Source: Agarivorans albus (GTDB lineage Bacteria > Pseudomonadota > Gammaproteobacteria > Enterobacterales > Celerinatantimonadaceae). Taken from it: a DNA stretch of 64,000 nucleotides. The position numbers were made by a program, and so were the translations under genes. This document shows positions 40,512 through 50,432 of this stretch, one piece after another (position 1 is the stretch's first letter; every line of letters starts with the position of its first letter). Below the pieces are notes generated by a model. That model worked only from the letters and a program-made list of their open reading frames with translations, made no database searches and was not told where the DNA came from. The stretch spans positions 1,296,972-1,360,971 of the forward strand of contig NZ_AP023032.1 of NCBI RefSeq assembly GCF_019670105.1, in the 5' to 3' direction.

Positions 40512-42173
40512 TTACAAAGTAAAGCGTTTTACCAGCTTTTCTAGCTGCTCGGCACGCTCGTTAAGGTTTAGGCTACCTGCGCGGTTCTCTTGAGCTAGGC
40601 TAGCTGATTGACTCGATTGATCGGCAATTTGCACAATACGTTGAGATATTTCTTGGCCCACGTGGCTTTGCTCTTCGGTAGCGGTGGCAATAAGCGCATT
40701 CATATCCATGATGTGTTGAATCGACTCTTTAATCAGCTGCAGCGCATCACTGGCGGCATTGGCGCCACTAACGGCTTCGCTACTGCGTTCTTGGCTCGTA
40801 TCCATTGCGGTAACCGCTGCGTCAGAGCCACTTTTTAATCGTTCAATCATTTCATGAATTTCACCGGTGCTTTGTTGGGTGCGGCTGGCTAATTGGCGAA
40901 CCTCATCAGCAACAACGGCAAACCCTCGGCCTTGCTCACCAGCGCGTGCAGCTTCAATAGCTGCATTTAACGCTAATAGGTTGGTTTGTTCGGCAATGCC
41001 TTGAATTACCCCTAAAGCCGAGGAAATATTCTGTACATCGCCTTCTAACTTGCTAATCACTTCACTGGCTTGACCAATCTCATCGGCTAGATGTTGCACA
41101 GTGGTAACTGCGCTGCCTACCGTAGTCATAGCTTGACCTGCGTTGTTATCAACTTCTTGTGCCGAGTTGGCTGCTTGGTTAGCGTTGTCGGAGACGTCAT
41201 GAGCCGAAGCGGTCATTTCAGTCATCGCCGTGGCCACTTGTTCAGTTTCTTCACGTTGTTCCACAAGCAGTTGGTCAACGCTGTTGGCGCGGTCAGACAT
41301 CGATGAGGTTTCTTTAGCTACATCAGAAGACACTTTACCTACCATGCTAATAATGTCGTGAAGAAGCGAGATGAAGGCATTAAAGTTATTGGCTAATTGG
41401 CCAAACTCATGAACATAGTCAGTTCGCAGGCGTGCGCTTAAGTCTGCATCGCCACTGGCGAGCTTTTCGAAGGACTGATTTAAATCTTGTAGCGGCGCCA
41501 TAATGCTGCGGTTAATAAAGTAACTGATCACCACAGCTAAGCCGAGCAGGGCAATGCCGGTAATAAAGATAAATAGCATTGACGACTCAAGGCTAGCTTG
41601 GGCTTCGGCTTCCAGTTTTGCAATTACGGCGTCAACATCATCGGTATAAAAACCAGTGCCGATGAATAAGTCCCATTTATCGAGGTAGATGGCGTAACCT
41701 AGTTTTGGTAATGCTTCACTACCACCTGGTTTAGGGAAGTAGTAAGTATAGAATTCACCGTTTTTTGATGCTTTTAGTAAATCACGGATGATGTATTGGT
41801 TGTGTTTGTCTTGCAGTGACCAAAAGTTATCGCCAATACCTTTATCGCTAGCGCCAAGTAACTTTCGTACCCCGGTTTTGTCATAGCCAAATATGTAACC
41901 ACTCTCGCCATACTTTAACCGTTTAAGCGTTGGCATCGCTTGCTCTAGGCTACCCCCACCTTCATAGATATCGGCTATCGATGAATAGGCCATATCTAGA
42001 TAGGCCTTTAGCTCTGCTTTTTTCATCTCCATCATGTTTTCTTGTGTTTCTGATGATTGAGCCTGACTCAGAGCTTTAGTTTCGGAGTAGCTTAAAAAAA
42101 GCATACTAGCGGCCAAAATAAGAACCGGCCCTAAGGCCAAAATAAGTAAACGTTGGCGTATAGTTAGAGACAT
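40512..42173 (-). CDS. Methyl-accepting chemotaxis protein (cache sensor), copy A
   Basis: Transmembrane chemoreceptor of 553 aa. TM1 is at about 8-27 and a periplasmic single cache domain at about 35-185 ([21 protein letters not shown] and [19 protein letters not shown] blocks). TM2 is at about 195-215, HAMP at about 216-268 and a cytoplasmic signalling domain with the conserved hairpin tip [19 protein letters not shown]. No C-terminal CheR-docking pentapeptide is present (ends KRFTL). A perfect FliA promoter lies 47 bases upstream of its start. It is a tandem paralogue of the next gene: the signalling halves are almost identical, while the cache domains differ more. The ligand is unknown. 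Confidence 0.95.
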   Translation of the reverse strand: MSLTIRQRLLILALGPVLILAASMLFLSYSETKALSQAQSSETQENMMEMKKAELKAYLDMAYSSIADIYEGGGSLEQAMPTLKRLKYGESGYIFGYDKTGVRKLLGASDKGIGDNFWSLQDKHNQYIIRDLLKASKNGEFYTYYFPKPGGSEALPKLGYAIYLDKWDLFIGTGFYTDDVDAVIAKLEAEAQASLESSMLFIFITGIALLGLAVVISYFINRSIMAPLQDLNQSFEKLASGDADLSARLRTDYVHEFGQLANNFNAFISLLHDIISMVGKVSSDVAKETSSMSDRANSVDQLLVEQREETEQVATAMTEMTASAHDVSDNANQAANSAQEVDNNAGQAMTTVGSAVTTVQHLADEIGQASEVISKLEGDVQNISSALGVIQGIAEQTNLLALNAAIEAARAGEQGRGFAVVADEVRQLASRTQQSTGEIHEMIERLKSGSDAAVTAMDTSQERSSEAVSGANAASDALQLIKESIQHIMDMNALIATATEEQSHVGQEISQRIVQIADQSSQSASLAQENRAGSLNLNERAEQLEKLVKRFTL

Positions 42174-42219
42174 AGTTCGCTCCCTGCGGTTGATATTTTT
42201 TAGAGGTATTGTTGAGTTG

Positions 42220-42246
42220 TTATCGGCAGACTAGCACAAGGATTTA
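42220..42246 (-). promoter_or_regulatory. FliA (sigma-28) flagellar promoter for copy A
   Basis: On the minus strand TAAA, exactly 15 bases, then GCCGATAA: a perfect match to the sigma-28 consensus -35 core and -10. It ties this receptor to the flagellar/chemotaxis regulon. Confidence 0.9.
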
Positions 42247-42287
42247 AGCTTTTTTGTGAATTGATTCTGCTACTTAGCAATAGATAT

Positions 42288-42316
42288 AAAAAAGCCCCTT
42301 TAATTTAAGGGGCTTT
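42288..42316 (-). terminator. Terminator after chemoreceptor copy B
   Basis: Read on the minus strand: AAAGCCCCTT / AAGGGGCTTT stem followed by a T-run, shortly after the copy B stop. It separates the two receptor transcripts. Confidence 0.88.
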
Positions 42317-42328
42317 GCTAAAAACTCT

Positions 42329-43990
42329 TTACAAAGTGAAGCGTTTTACTAATTCTTCAAGTTGTTCTGCGCGTTCATTAAGGTTAACACTGCCACTACG
42401 ATTTTCTTGCGCTAAACCGGCAGATTGACTGGATTGGTCAGCAATATGCACAATGCGCTGGGAGATCTCTTGGCCTACATGGCTTTGCTCCTCAGTTGCC
42501 GTTGCGATGAGGGCATTCATGTCCATGATGTGTTGAATAGATTCTTTAATCAGCTGCAGCGCATCACTGGCCGCGTTAGCACCGCTTACGGCTTCACCAC
42601 TGCGCTCTTGGCTACTATTCATGGCTGACACAGCTGCATCGGAGCCGCTCTTGAGGCGCTCAATCATTCCATGAATTTCACCAGTGCTTTGTTGGGTACG
42701 ACTGGCTAATTGACGTACTTCATCGGCTACTACCGCGAAGCCTCGGCCTTGTTCACCAGCTCGGGCCGCTTCAATGGCTGCGTTTAAGGCCAGCAGGTTT
42801 GTTTGCTCGGCAATGCCTTGAATCACCCCTAAAGCAGAAGAAATATTTTGTACGTCCCCTTCAAGCTTACCTATCACCTCACTGGCTTGGCCTATTTCAT
42901 CAGCTAGTTGCTGCACCGTTGTTACTGCGGTGCCCACGGTACTCATTGCTTGGCCAGCGTTAGTATCAACTTGTTGGGCAGAGTTTGCCGCTTGGTTAGC
43001 ATTGTCAGAAACATCGTGAGCAGATGCCGTCATTTCTGTCATTGCAGTAGCCACCTGCTCCGTTTCTTCACGTTGTTCTACCAGCAATTGGTCAACGCTA
43101 TTGGCGCGGTCTGACATGGAAGAGGTTTCTTTGGCAACGTCGTGGGCAACGTTACCTACCATGCTGATGATTTCGTGGAGTAATTCGATGAAGGAATTAA
43201 AGTTGGTTGCTAGTTGACCAAACTCATGCACGTAGTTGGTGTCGAGTCGGGCGCTTAAGTCCGCATCGCCACTGGCGAGTTTTTCAAAGGAATTATTTAA
43301 GTCTTGCAGCGGCGCCATTATGCTTCGATTAATAAAGTAACCGATGATAAGTGCAAAGCCGAGTAAGACAGCTGCTGTTAGCCCTAGGAACATTAGAGAT
43401 GATTGCAGGCTGTCTTTTGCATGTTCTTCTAAGCTTGTAATTACCGCTTCTACATCATCGGTGTAAAAACCAGTGCCCATCATTAAATCCCAGCGGTCTA
43501 AGTAAATGGCGTAGCTGAGTTTCGGCAAAGCTTCGCTGCCACCAGGTTTAGGGAAATAGTAGGTGTAAAACTCACCTTTTTTCGAGGCTTTAATCAGATC
43601 TTGAATTAAGTACTGGCCTTGTTTGTCTTGCAGTGACCAAAAATTATCGCCAATGCCTTTATCTAATGTGCCCATAAATACCCGAACACCTTTATTGGTG
43701 TAACCGAACATATATCCGGTTTCGCCATATTCTAAGCGTTGTAATATGGGTAAGGCTTGCTCTAAGGTTCCACCATTTTCATAGATTTCGGCCACCGCAG
43801 AGTAGGCTAAGCCCATATAGGCTTTTAGCTCATCCTTTTTCATATTAACCATGTTTTCTCGGGTTTCTTTAGATTGCCCTTGGGTGAGTTTTTGGGTCTC
43901 TGAGATGGTCAGGAGCAAAATACTAACGGCCAAAATAAGCACGGGCGCTAGTGATAAAAAGAGTAAGCGTTGGCGAATAGTTAGTGACAT
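42329..43990 (-). CDS. Methyl-accepting chemotaxis protein (cache sensor), copy B
   Basis: Also 553 aa and collinear with copy A without visible gaps: [10 protein letters not shown] start, TM1, cache domain ([18 protein letters not shown]), TM2, HAMP and signalling domain ending [10 protein letters not shown]. The differences concentrate in the first 210 residues, above all around the sensing pocket and TM2. This pattern fits a duplication followed by divergence of ligand sensing. Unlike copy A, I find no GCCGATAA-type promoter in its 112-base upstream gap. Its own terminator follows. Confidence 0.95.
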   Translation of the reverse strand: MSLTIRQRLLFLSLAPVLILAVSILLLTISETQKLTQGQSKETRENMVNMKKDELKAYMGLAYSAVAEIYENGGTLEQALPILQRLEYGETGYMFGYTNKGVRVFMGTLDKGIGDNFWSLQDKQGQYLIQDLIKASKKGEFYTYYFPKPGGSEALPKLSYAIYLDRWDLMMGTGFYTDDVEAVITSLEEHAKDSLQSSLMFLGLTAAVLLGFALIIGYFINRSIMAPLQDLNNSFEKLASGDADLSARLDTNYVHEFGQLATNFNSFIELLHEIISMVGNVAHDVAKETSSMSDRANSVDQLLVEQREETEQVATAMTEMTASAHDVSDNANQAANSAQQVDTNAGQAMSTVGTAVTTVQQLADEIGQASEVIGKLEGDVQNISSALGVIQGIAEQTNLLALNAAIEAARAGEQGRGFAVVADEVRQLASRTQQSTGEIHGMIERLKSGSDAAVSAMNSSQERSGEAVSGANAASDALQLIKESIQHIMDMNALIATATEEQSHVGQEISQRIVHIADQSSQSAGLAQENRSGSVNLNERAEQLEELVKRFTL

Positions 43991-44102
43991 AGTCTACGTT
44001 CCGAATAGTTTATTTTTTTGGTTTTTTTAAGTGTAGACGGCTATGCGCTTTACAGGCTGTGAAGCAGTTTTAGTAGCTTGAAAACGTGATCAAGCCATTG
44101 TT

Positions 44103-44984
44103 TTAAATGTGTTTGTTGTCAGCTTGTGGAGCAGGGTGCTGTTGGTGCCATATTTTAGCCGGCACGATGTTAATGGCAGTTTGATAACCGGTGTCGAATA
44201 AACGTAACTTTGCTTCATCGTTGAGGTGAAAATCGACCGGAGAGGTATTGCCAGTATTTACTACGATGGTTCTATGCCAAAACTTCTCATTAACATACTC
44301 TCTTGAAATGGTGGTCATGAAAGTTCTAATTAACAATGAGATGTATGCGGCAAGGGGAAAAATTCCATTAGTTTGCAATGGCTTTATGTCATTGTCGCCT
44401 CGTAGCCTAAAGCAGATGACAGGGGTGCCATCTTCAGCCCAATCTTGATGAAGAGCATCTTCCGATAATATGCTGCCATCTACCATTAAGTGGTCTTGGT
44501 AGGGCTTAAAAGAAAAAATTAGTGGAATAGACATAGAAAAACGCACCGCTCGCGATACTTTTTCGTGAGGGGTGCGAATAGCATCAAATACCACCGGTGA
44601 GCCAGAGCGTACATCGGTGGCTACTACATGTAACTGCATTGGCAGCTGACTAAAGGTAACGCCATTAAGTAAGTCATCGATCCACTCTTCAAACTTGTCG
44701 CCTGAACAAAGCCCGCCATTTCGAAGCAAGCTAATCAATGAAAAACCTTTGAACTGCTCGAAGTCGGTATCTAAGGCAATGGCTTTTATTTGCTCTACAT
44801 CCATACCGCTAGCAAATAAGGAGCTGATAATACTGCCCCCAGAAACGCCGACAATATGTGAAAAATGAACATTTAGCTCTTTTAAGCCGGCTAGAATCCC
44901 AATATGGGCGGGTAGGCGGGTGCCACCGCCAGCAAATATGGGAACTAGTGTCCTTGGCTCTTGAGATTGCATTTGCTTATCCAT
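44103..44984 (-). CDS. Patatin-like phospholipase family protein
   Basis: Predicted serine acyl-hydrolase of the patatin fold, 293 aa from ATG at 44984. The oxyanion loop is GGGTRLPAHIG, the nucleophile elbow is GVSGGS (S48) and the catalytic aspartate lies in MVDGSIL, so the Ser-Asp dyad is complete. No signal peptide was seen. A TTG 18 bases upstream would add MSYHQI; neither start has a clear ribosome site. The substrate, presumably a phospholipid or lipid ester, cannot be told. It is divergent from the yafD-like gene. Confidence 0.88.
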   Translation of the reverse strand: MDKQMQSQEPRTLVPIFAGGGTRLPAHIGILAGLKELNVHFSHIVGVSGGSIISSLFASGMDVEQIKAIALDTDFEQFKGFSLISLLRNGGLCSGDKFEEWIDDLLNGVTFSQLPMQLHVVATDVRSGSPVVFDAIRTPHEKVSRAVRFSMSIPLIFSFKPYQDHLMVDGSILSEDALHQDWAEDGTPVICFRLRGDNDIKPLQTNGIFPLAAYISLLIRTFMTTISREYVNEKFWHRTIVVNTGNTSPVDFHLNDEAKLRLFDTGYQTAINIVPAKIWHQQHPAPQADNKHI

Positions 44985-45110
44985 TATTTGATGATAGCTC
45001 AAGTATGTCGCAAATTTGCCAAGCCGCTAGGCTTTGCCAAAATATCTTTCTATTTGCGGGCTGTTTTATCCGTTTTGTTTTTGTATCTAAGTTTTGCATG
45101 AGGGTTTAAT

Positions 45111-45932
45111 GTGCGAGTGATGCGTTGGTTTTTCCAAGCTCTGTTAATAAGCAGTTCGTTTGTTTTATTAAGCTCTGCTGCTTATGCGCAGCTGCCCGTT
45201 TGTGACAATCAAACGCTAGATTACCACCCTGCGAATATACAAAATATTCAAGCCTTGCCTGATACTGCAGACTTTTCTGTTTTAGTTTGGAATAGCTATA
45301 AAGGCCAAAATCAAGGCTGGACAGAACAGCTAGAACAGTTCTCACAACAAGCCGATTTCATGCTGCTTCAAGAAGCCAGCAGAGAGCGCATGTTGGCTTG
45401 GTCTGAAGGACCTCAATGGCACCAATATCAAGCTATCGCCTTTGAGTGGCTTGGTGACGGCCTTGGAGTAATGAACTTAGCCAAGTTTGCTAGTGAGGAA
45501 AACTGTTTGGCCTTAAGTACCGAGCCGTGGATAAGAGTGCCGAAATCAGCGTTACTGCAGTTATACCAATGGCGACAGCAGCAATTATTGCTGATCAACA
45601 TGCATAGTATTAATTTCACTCTCAGTGAAGAAGATTATTTGCGGCAACTCCAGCAGCTTGGACCGTGGCTGGCGGGGTACCATGACGCTGTGATATTAGC
45701 CGGTGATTTTAATACTTGGAGCAGTGCGCGTTTAGCAGTGCTAGAGCAGTTTATTACTGCGCACCAATTAAAAACGGTGAGGTTTAAGCCAGATAGGCGA
45801 ACTCGCTTTTTTGGAAAAGCTTTAGATCACGTGTTTTATCGTGGATTAGGGGTGAATCAGAGCGAGAGCATTGTGACCGAGAGTTCTGATCACAATGCCT
45901 TGTTGGTGCACTTCCGTTTTGCTAAGCGCTAA
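45111..45932 (+). CDS. yafD: YafD-like endonuclease/exonuclease/phosphatase-fold protein
   Basis: 273-aa member of the EEP fold (DNase I-like). Motifs in order: LVWNSYKG, LLQEAS, INMHSINF, the metal-site GDFNTWS, LDHVFYRGLGV and the final SSDHNALL. An N-terminal hydrophobic signal (about 1-26, ending AYA) suggests export to the periplasm. The motif series matches E. coli YafD, whose function is unsettled, and the yafD-mltD-gloB order is conserved. The start is GTG. Its last 11 bases overlap the converging mltD. Confidence 0.85.
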   Translation: MRVMRWFFQALLISSSFVLLSSAAYAQLPVCDNQTLDYHPANIQNIQALPDTADFSVLVWNSYKGQNQGWTEQLEQFSQQADFMLLQEASRERMLAWSEGPQWHQYQAIAFEWLGDGLGVMNLAKFASEENCLALSTEPWIRVPKSALLQLYQWRQQQLLLINMHSINFTLSEEDYLRQLQQLGPWLAGYHDAVILAGDFNTWSSARLAVLEQFITAHQLKTVRFKPDRRTRFFGKALDHVFYRGLGVNQSESIVTESSDHNALLVHFRFAKR

Positions 45933-47511
45933 CTTCAGCCACGTTGATATACAGCTTTAACTTCTGACCTGGCTGTAAATAGTGATTTTTGTTTAGGTCA
46001 TTCCACTTCAATAAATCGGTCACTGACACTTTAAATTTTTGGGCGATGCGAGACAGTGAATCTCCGTTGCGTACTTTATAGGTAACGGTTTGAATATGGT
46101 TTTTATTGGCTTGAGATTTTTGCCAAATCACCAGCTTTTTACCCGGTTTTAAAGTGTCGGTTGGCGCCATGCTATTCCATTTTGCAATGTTGCGGTGCGA
46201 CACCTTATATTTCTGCGCAATGCTCCAAAAGCTATCCCCTGACTTCACCGTGTAATTTAGCTTAATGTCGCCACGAGGTTTGTTTTGTTGGCTAGCTAAA
46301 CGTTGGCTTTGGCTAAGGGTGTAAGCATTCTGATTACGCGAAGATACTGGTACCAACAAATGTTGACCAATGCGAATAGTATTGCTGCTTAGCTGGTTAA
46401 GCTCTCGGATCTGTTTGCTGGTAGTGTTATAACGCTTGGCGATGACACTAAGGCTGTCACCTGACTTCACTTTATAACGCGCCCATTGCATGCGCTCTTG
46501 TTTAGACAAAGAGGCAAGGGCTACTTCAAAATTAGGTACATTTTTCTTTGGCACTAACAAATAGTGCGGGCCATTAGGTGCTGTAGCCCAACGGTTAAAA
46601 CCTGGGTTCAGTTTATGTAATTGATCAAGTTTAATATTGGCTAAATCGGCCGCTAGTGCTAAGTCGATTTGGCTATAAGTATCAACTTTTTCAAAATGCG
46701 CTTTGTTGGCGATTTCAGGGATATTTAGCTGGTACTCATCGCGATGTTGTAACATTTGGCTTAGTGCCAATAGTTTAGGCACATAAGCGCGGGTTTCTCT
46801 AGGTAGGTTTAGCGACCAAAAATCAGTAGCTTTGCCAGCGTTAGCGTTGGCGCGAATAGCACGTCGAACGCGACCTTCGCCAGAGTTATAGGCAGCAAGA
46901 GCATGTAACCAATCGCCATCAAAGTATTTATGTAGATACTCAAGGTACTCGAGTGCGGCATGAGTAGAGGCATATACATCGCGGCGTCCGTCGTACCACC
47001 AATTTTGCTCAAGACCAAAGCGTTTACCTGTACCAGGGATTATTTGCCAGATTCCCGCTGCACGCCCATGGGAGTATGCAAAGGGTTGAAAAGCACTTTC
47101 TACGATGGGTAAAAGCGCGAGCTCCAAAGGCATTTGCCGGCGTTCAATTTCTTCAACAATAAAAAACAAGTAAGGGTCGGCTCTAACTGATACACGGCGC
47201 ATGTAGTCGGGGTGTTTTAAAAACCAGTTAAGTTGAGCTTGTAGGCGTTTGTTGTTCTCTGGTAGAGGAATGGCCAGTTGGTCCTCAATTCTAACCCAAA
47301 CGTCGTGATAAACCGGAGCTTGAGGCTCTGGCTCTGCTTTAGGTTGTACTTGAACCTTCGCTTCTTCAACTTCCTTTGCTTGTACTGCTTTAGTTTGCTG
47401 CTCGTTAGCGTCTACAGCATTAGCATCTACTAATTGTTCAGTAACTTGAGGATTAGTGAGTTGGCAAGCGCCCAATAATAAAGAAAAAAGGCCAACAATG
47501 AGCGCTTTCAT
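45922..47511 (-). CDS. mltD: Membrane-bound lytic murein transglycosylase D
   Basis: Lipoprotein (lipobox LGAC) that cleaves peptidoglycan glycan strands. The 529-aa protein has a low-complexity Val/Lys/Glu/Gln linker after the signal. The SLT domain follows, with catalytic E138 in LPIVESAFQP and GRAAGIWQI. Three LysM repeats come at about 350-395, 420-465 and 480-525 (each opening YxVxxGDS). Enterobacterial MltD has fewer LysM units, so this is a longer cell-wall-binding tail. It overlaps yafD by 11 bases tail to tail. Confidence 0.96.
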   Translation of the reverse strand: MKALIVGLFSLLLGACQLTNPQVTEQLVDANAVDANEQQTKAVQAKEVEEAKVQVQPKAEPEPQAPVYHDVWVRIEDQLAIPLPENNKRLQAQLNWFLKHPDYMRRVSVRADPYLFFIVEEIERRQMPLELALLPIVESAFQPFAYSHGRAAGIWQIIPGTGKRFGLEQNWWYDGRRDVYASTHAALEYLEYLHKYFDGDWLHALAAYNSGEGRVRRAIRANANAGKATDFWSLNLPRETRAYVPKLLALSQMLQHRDEYQLNIPEIANKAHFEKVDTYSQIDLALAADLANIKLDQLHKLNPGFNRWATAPNGPHYLLVPKKNVPNFEVALASLSKQERMQWARYKVKSGDSLSVIAKRYNTTSKQIRELNQLSSNTIRIGQHLLVPVSSRNQNAYTLSQSQRLASQQNKPRGDIKLNYTVKSGDSFWSIAQKYKVSHRNIAKWNSMAPTDTLKPGKKLVIWQKSQANKNHIQTVTYKVRNGDSLSRIAQKFKVSVTDLLKWNDLNKNHYLQPGQKLKLYINVAEVSA

Positions 47512-47573
47512 GATTTATCCATTTACGTAAAATTCAGTGCTCAATGGTATTGAGCTAAAGCTAGTTTGGCAAG

Positions 47574-48344
47574 TCAGAAGCGGTCTTTCCATGATCTTAG
47601 GCCAGCGAATACTGCTATCTCATTGTTTAATGGTTGTAATTCAGCCAACTCAACTGCTGCCTTAATATTTGCATTGTTGCAGCGTAAAAAGGGATTTATT
47701 GCCAATTGTTGATTTAAGCTAGTAGGCAGGCTAGGTAGGCCCATTTGGCGCAGTTTACTTACCTGCTGCTGGTAACTCAGTAACTCTGCATTATCAGGTT
47801 CTACGCTAAGTGCAAATTGTAAGTTGGCTTGAGTATATTCATGCGCTGCATAAATTAGGGTGTCGTTTGGTAAGTCCTTTATTTTTTCTAAAGACTGGTG
47901 CATTTGTTGGGCGCTGCCTTCAAATAACCTTCCACAACCCGCGGAAAATAAAGTATCGCCAATAAACAAGTGACCTTTGCTTAGGTAGGCAATATGGTCA
48001 AGGGTGTGACCTGGTACTTCAAGCACCGAGAAAGGCTGGTTTAAACCTTCGGGAGTGAAGCTATCTGATTGTTTTACTGTTTGATGTTTAAACGTGTATT
48101 TAGCGTTTTTTGGGGCATAAACTTTAGCCTGCGGATAACTGGCCAATAGCCTTTCAACACCGCCAATATGATCGGCATGATGATGAGTAATAAGTATGGC
48201 GCTTAACTGGCCGCCAATATCTTTAAGTCGCTGTTCTACTGGCGCAGCGTCTCCTGGGTCAACCACAACACAATCGTTTGAACTTACCTCTTTTATTAAC
48301 CAGATATAGTTATCATTAAAGGCGGGTATATGGATGATTTGCAT
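47574..48344 (-). CDS. gloB: Hydroxyacylglutathione hydrolase (glyoxalase II)
   Basis: Hydrolyses S-lactoylglutathione to D-lactate and glutathione, the second step of methylglyoxal detoxification. It is 256 aa of metallo-beta-lactamase fold, with the metal motif THHHADH (H54, H56, D58, H59), then VPGHTLDHIAY, GDTLFSAGCGRLFEG and YAAHEYTQAN. The family's C-terminal substrate domain ends ELAELQPLNNEIAVFAGLRS. It is divergent from yafS, as in E. coli. Confidence 0.97.
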   Translation of the reverse strand: MQIIHIPAFNDNYIWLIKEVSSNDCVVVDPGDAAPVEQRLKDIGGQLSAILITHHHADHIGGVERLLASYPQAKVYAPKNAKYTFKHQTVKQSDSFTPEGLNQPFSVLEVPGHTLDHIAYLSKGHLFIGDTLFSAGCGRLFEGSAQQMHQSLEKIKDLPNDTLIYAAHEYTQANLQFALSVEPDNAELLSYQQQVSKLRQMGLPSLPTSLNQQLAINPFLRCNNANIKAAVELAELQPLNNEIAVFAGLRSWKDRF

Positions 48345-48415
48345 TATGATATCTCTGTCGTTAAAGTCGATGACACATTATTGCCTTAACTGCAGTAGAT
48401 TGGTACGGGGAATTG

Positions 48416-49132
48416 ATGAAGCCGGCGAAAATTCGTGAAGTAATTGCAAGCCCTGACTTCTGGCAAGATCTGCCATTAGGCGATTGGTTAATGGAGCAGC
48501 AGCAAAGTTTGCTTGACCAGCACCTGCCTGTGGCCTTTGGTTATCACATGTTAAAACTGGGTAATTTAAGTGCTCAGTTAAACTGCCATGCCTCGATGAT
48601 ACGTCACCAATTAAATGTGGCTAAACAAGGACACTTAATTGGCTTACGTGCTCATCCCGAGCAACTTCCTTTTCAAGAAAGCAGTATTGATTTATGCCTG
48701 CTAGCCCACAGTTTAGATTTTTCGAAAGATCCCCATCAGATATTGCGTGAGGTAGAGCGAGTACTCACAGCCGATGGTTACCTGATTATCAGCGGTTTCA
48801 ATCCATTTAGCTTATTGGGCATGCGTCGTTATTTTCCCTTCAGAAAACGTGGAATGCCTTGGTCGTGTCGCATGTTTACCCCTGCGCGGGTGAAGGATTG
48901 GTTAAACCTATTAGGTTTTGAAGTGCTTAATGATGAACGTTTTGCTTATACCTCATTTGTAAATAGCCGACCCGCGCCGCAATGGTTTGAGCGTTGGGGC
49001 AAGCGTTATTTTCGCGCTACCGCATCGGCGTATTTTATAGTGGCGCGTAAACGCCGTGCACCGCTAACCCCGGTTAAAAAGGCCTGGAGAGTGAAACAAC
49101 GCATTCCGGTGCCTTCGTCAATTAGTGGCTAG
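48416..49132 (+). CDS. yafS: YafS-like class I SAM-dependent methyltransferase
   Basis: 238-aa predicted methyltransferase. The N-terminus [20 protein letters not shown] and the stretch [16 protein letters not shown] are the ones I recall from E. coli YafS. The SAM-fold post-I region is [16 protein letters not shown], then [16 protein letters not shown]. The glycine-rich motif I is weakly kept, as in YafS relatives, so activity is not certain. The C-terminus is basic. The start is ATG after GGGGAATTG. It converges on rnhA with a 4-base overlap. The substrate is unknown. Confidence 0.82.
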   Translation: MKPAKIREVIASPDFWQDLPLGDWLMEQQQSLLDQHLPVAFGYHMLKLGNLSAQLNCHASMIRHQLNVAKQGHLIGLRAHPEQLPFQESSIDLCLLAHSLDFSKDPHQILREVERVLTADGYLIISGFNPFSLLGMRRYFPFRKRGMPWSCRMFTPARVKDWLNLLGFEVLNDERFAYTSFVNSRPAPQWFERWGKRYFRATASAYFIVARKRRAPLTPVKKAWRVKQRIPVPSSISG

Positions 49133-49599
49133 GTTTGTTGTTCGTACACTTCGTCGATTAAGCTGGCGTTGTTAGTGGCAGCTTCGCGGGCGAGGTCGTC
49201 TACTCGTTCGTTTTCTGGGTGTCCAGCGTGGCCTTTCACCCAGTGCCATTCAACTTGATGGCGTTGACAGGCTGCATCTAAGCGCTTCCATAAATCGGCA
49301 TTTTTTACCTCGGCTTTTGCAGCGGTTTTCCAATCTCGCTTTTTCCAGTTGTGGATCCATTGGGTAATACCTTGGCGAACGTATTGACTATCGGTAGTTA
49401 ACACCACCTTGCAGGCTTGGGTTAGGCTTTCTAGGCCAATAATGGCCGCTAGCATTTCCATCCGGTTGTTGGTGGTGAGTCGGTAGCCTTGGCTAAGCTC
49501 TTTGCGATGAGCTTGGTAAACTAGCAGTGCTCCATATCCACCAGGACCTGGGTTACCTAAACATGAGCCATCAGTAAACAAGTGGACTTCTTTTGCCAT
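49129..49599 (-). CDS. rnhA: Ribonuclease HI
   Basis: Degrades RNA in RNA:DNA hybrids, removing R-loops and primers. The 156-aa protein has the complete catalytic set D10 ([14 protein letters not shown]), E48 (NNRMEMLA), D70 (TTDSQYV) and D134 (NERVDDLA), with the [12 protein letters not shown] loop. It is divergent from dnaQ, separated by 51 bases, the arrangement conserved from E. coli to Vibrio. Confidence 0.98.
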   Translation of the reverse strand: MAKEVHLFTDGSCLGNPGPGGYGALLVYQAHRKELSQGYRLTTNNRMEMLAAIIGLESLTQACKVVLTTDSQYVRQGITQWIHNWKKRDWKTAAKAEVKNADLWKRLDAACQRHQVEWHWVKGHAGHPENERVDDLAREAATNNASLIDEVYEQQT

Positions 49600-49650
49600 A
49601 TTTTTGTTAAACTTGCAGGATTATCTGCTTAGTGTCGCATAGGAGTTGTT

Positions 49651-50427
49651 GTGAACCAATCCAAGAGCCATCGCTTAATTGTATTTGATACAGAAACCAC
49701 CGGTATGAATGATAGTGGCGGGCCTATCTATCAAGGACACCGCGTTATTGAAATTGGCTGTGTTGAAGTTATCGACCGAAAGCTAACCGGCAATACCTTT
49801 CATGTTTATATCAACCCTGAGCAGTTGATTGATGAAGAGGCGATTCAAGTTCACGGTATTACCGATGAATTTGTCGCAGATAAGCCTTTATTTAGAGACA
49901 TTGCCCATGATTTTGTTGAGTTTATTCGTGGTGGCGAGTTGGTGGCACATAACGCAAACTTCGATATTAGCTTCCTAGATCACGAGTTTGAAATGATGTC
50001 GCGAACCTTGGCTCAAGCGATGCCTAAATGTGCCGATATCTGTACTATCACCGATTCTTTATTGGTGGCGCGGCGTGGTGAATACAATAAACGTGAAGTA
50101 CAAATGGCGGGCAATAAGCCTTTACCTTCACGTAAAAACTTAGACTCCTTAAGTGACTACTATGGGGTAGATCGCACATCACGGACTTACCACGGCGCAT
50201 TATTGGATGCCGAATTGCTGGCCGACGTTTTCTTAAAAATGACCGGTGGCCAAAATAAGTTAAATTTAAAGCAAAAGGGCAGTGGGGATGGAGTTGGCGT
50301 TCGTTTGATTGATTCTAATCGTGCCCCTCTAAAAGTAGTATTTGCAACAGAACAAGAGCTCAGCGAGCACCAGGAGCGCTTAGACCTTGTCGAGAAAAAG
50401 GGAGGCCAGTGTCGCTGGCGCAACTAA
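49651..50427 (+). CDS. dnaQ: DNA polymerase III epsilon subunit (proofreading exonuclease)
   Basis: 3'-5' exonuclease of the replicative polymerase core. The 258-aa protein has the DEDDh motifs D13/E15 (VFDTETTGM), LVAHNANFDISFLDHEF and YHGALLDAELLADV. The C-terminal region, after about 185, is the flexible linker and alpha-binding tail; a clamp-binding-like stretch was not resolved. The start is GTG. The next gene begins within or just after its 3' end. Confidence 0.97.
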   Translation: MNQSKSHRLIVFDTETTGMNDSGGPIYQGHRVIEIGCVEVIDRKLTGNTFHVYINPEQLIDEEAIQVHGITDEFVADKPLFRDIAHDFVEFIRGGELVAHNANFDISFLDHEFEMMSRTLAQAMPKCADICTITDSLLVARRGEYNKREVQMAGNKPLPSRKNLDSLSDYYGVDRTSRTYHGALLDAELLADVFLKMTGGQNKLNLKQKGSGDGVGVRLIDSNRAPLKVVFATEQELSEHQERLDLVEKKGGQCRWRN

Positions 50428-50432
50428 ACTTG

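Noticed and set aside
43991-44102. FliA promoter for chemoreceptor copy B
   Set aside because: GCCGTCTA and a TAAA are present on the minus strand, but the spacing is 6 rather than 15 bases and the -10 differs at key bases.
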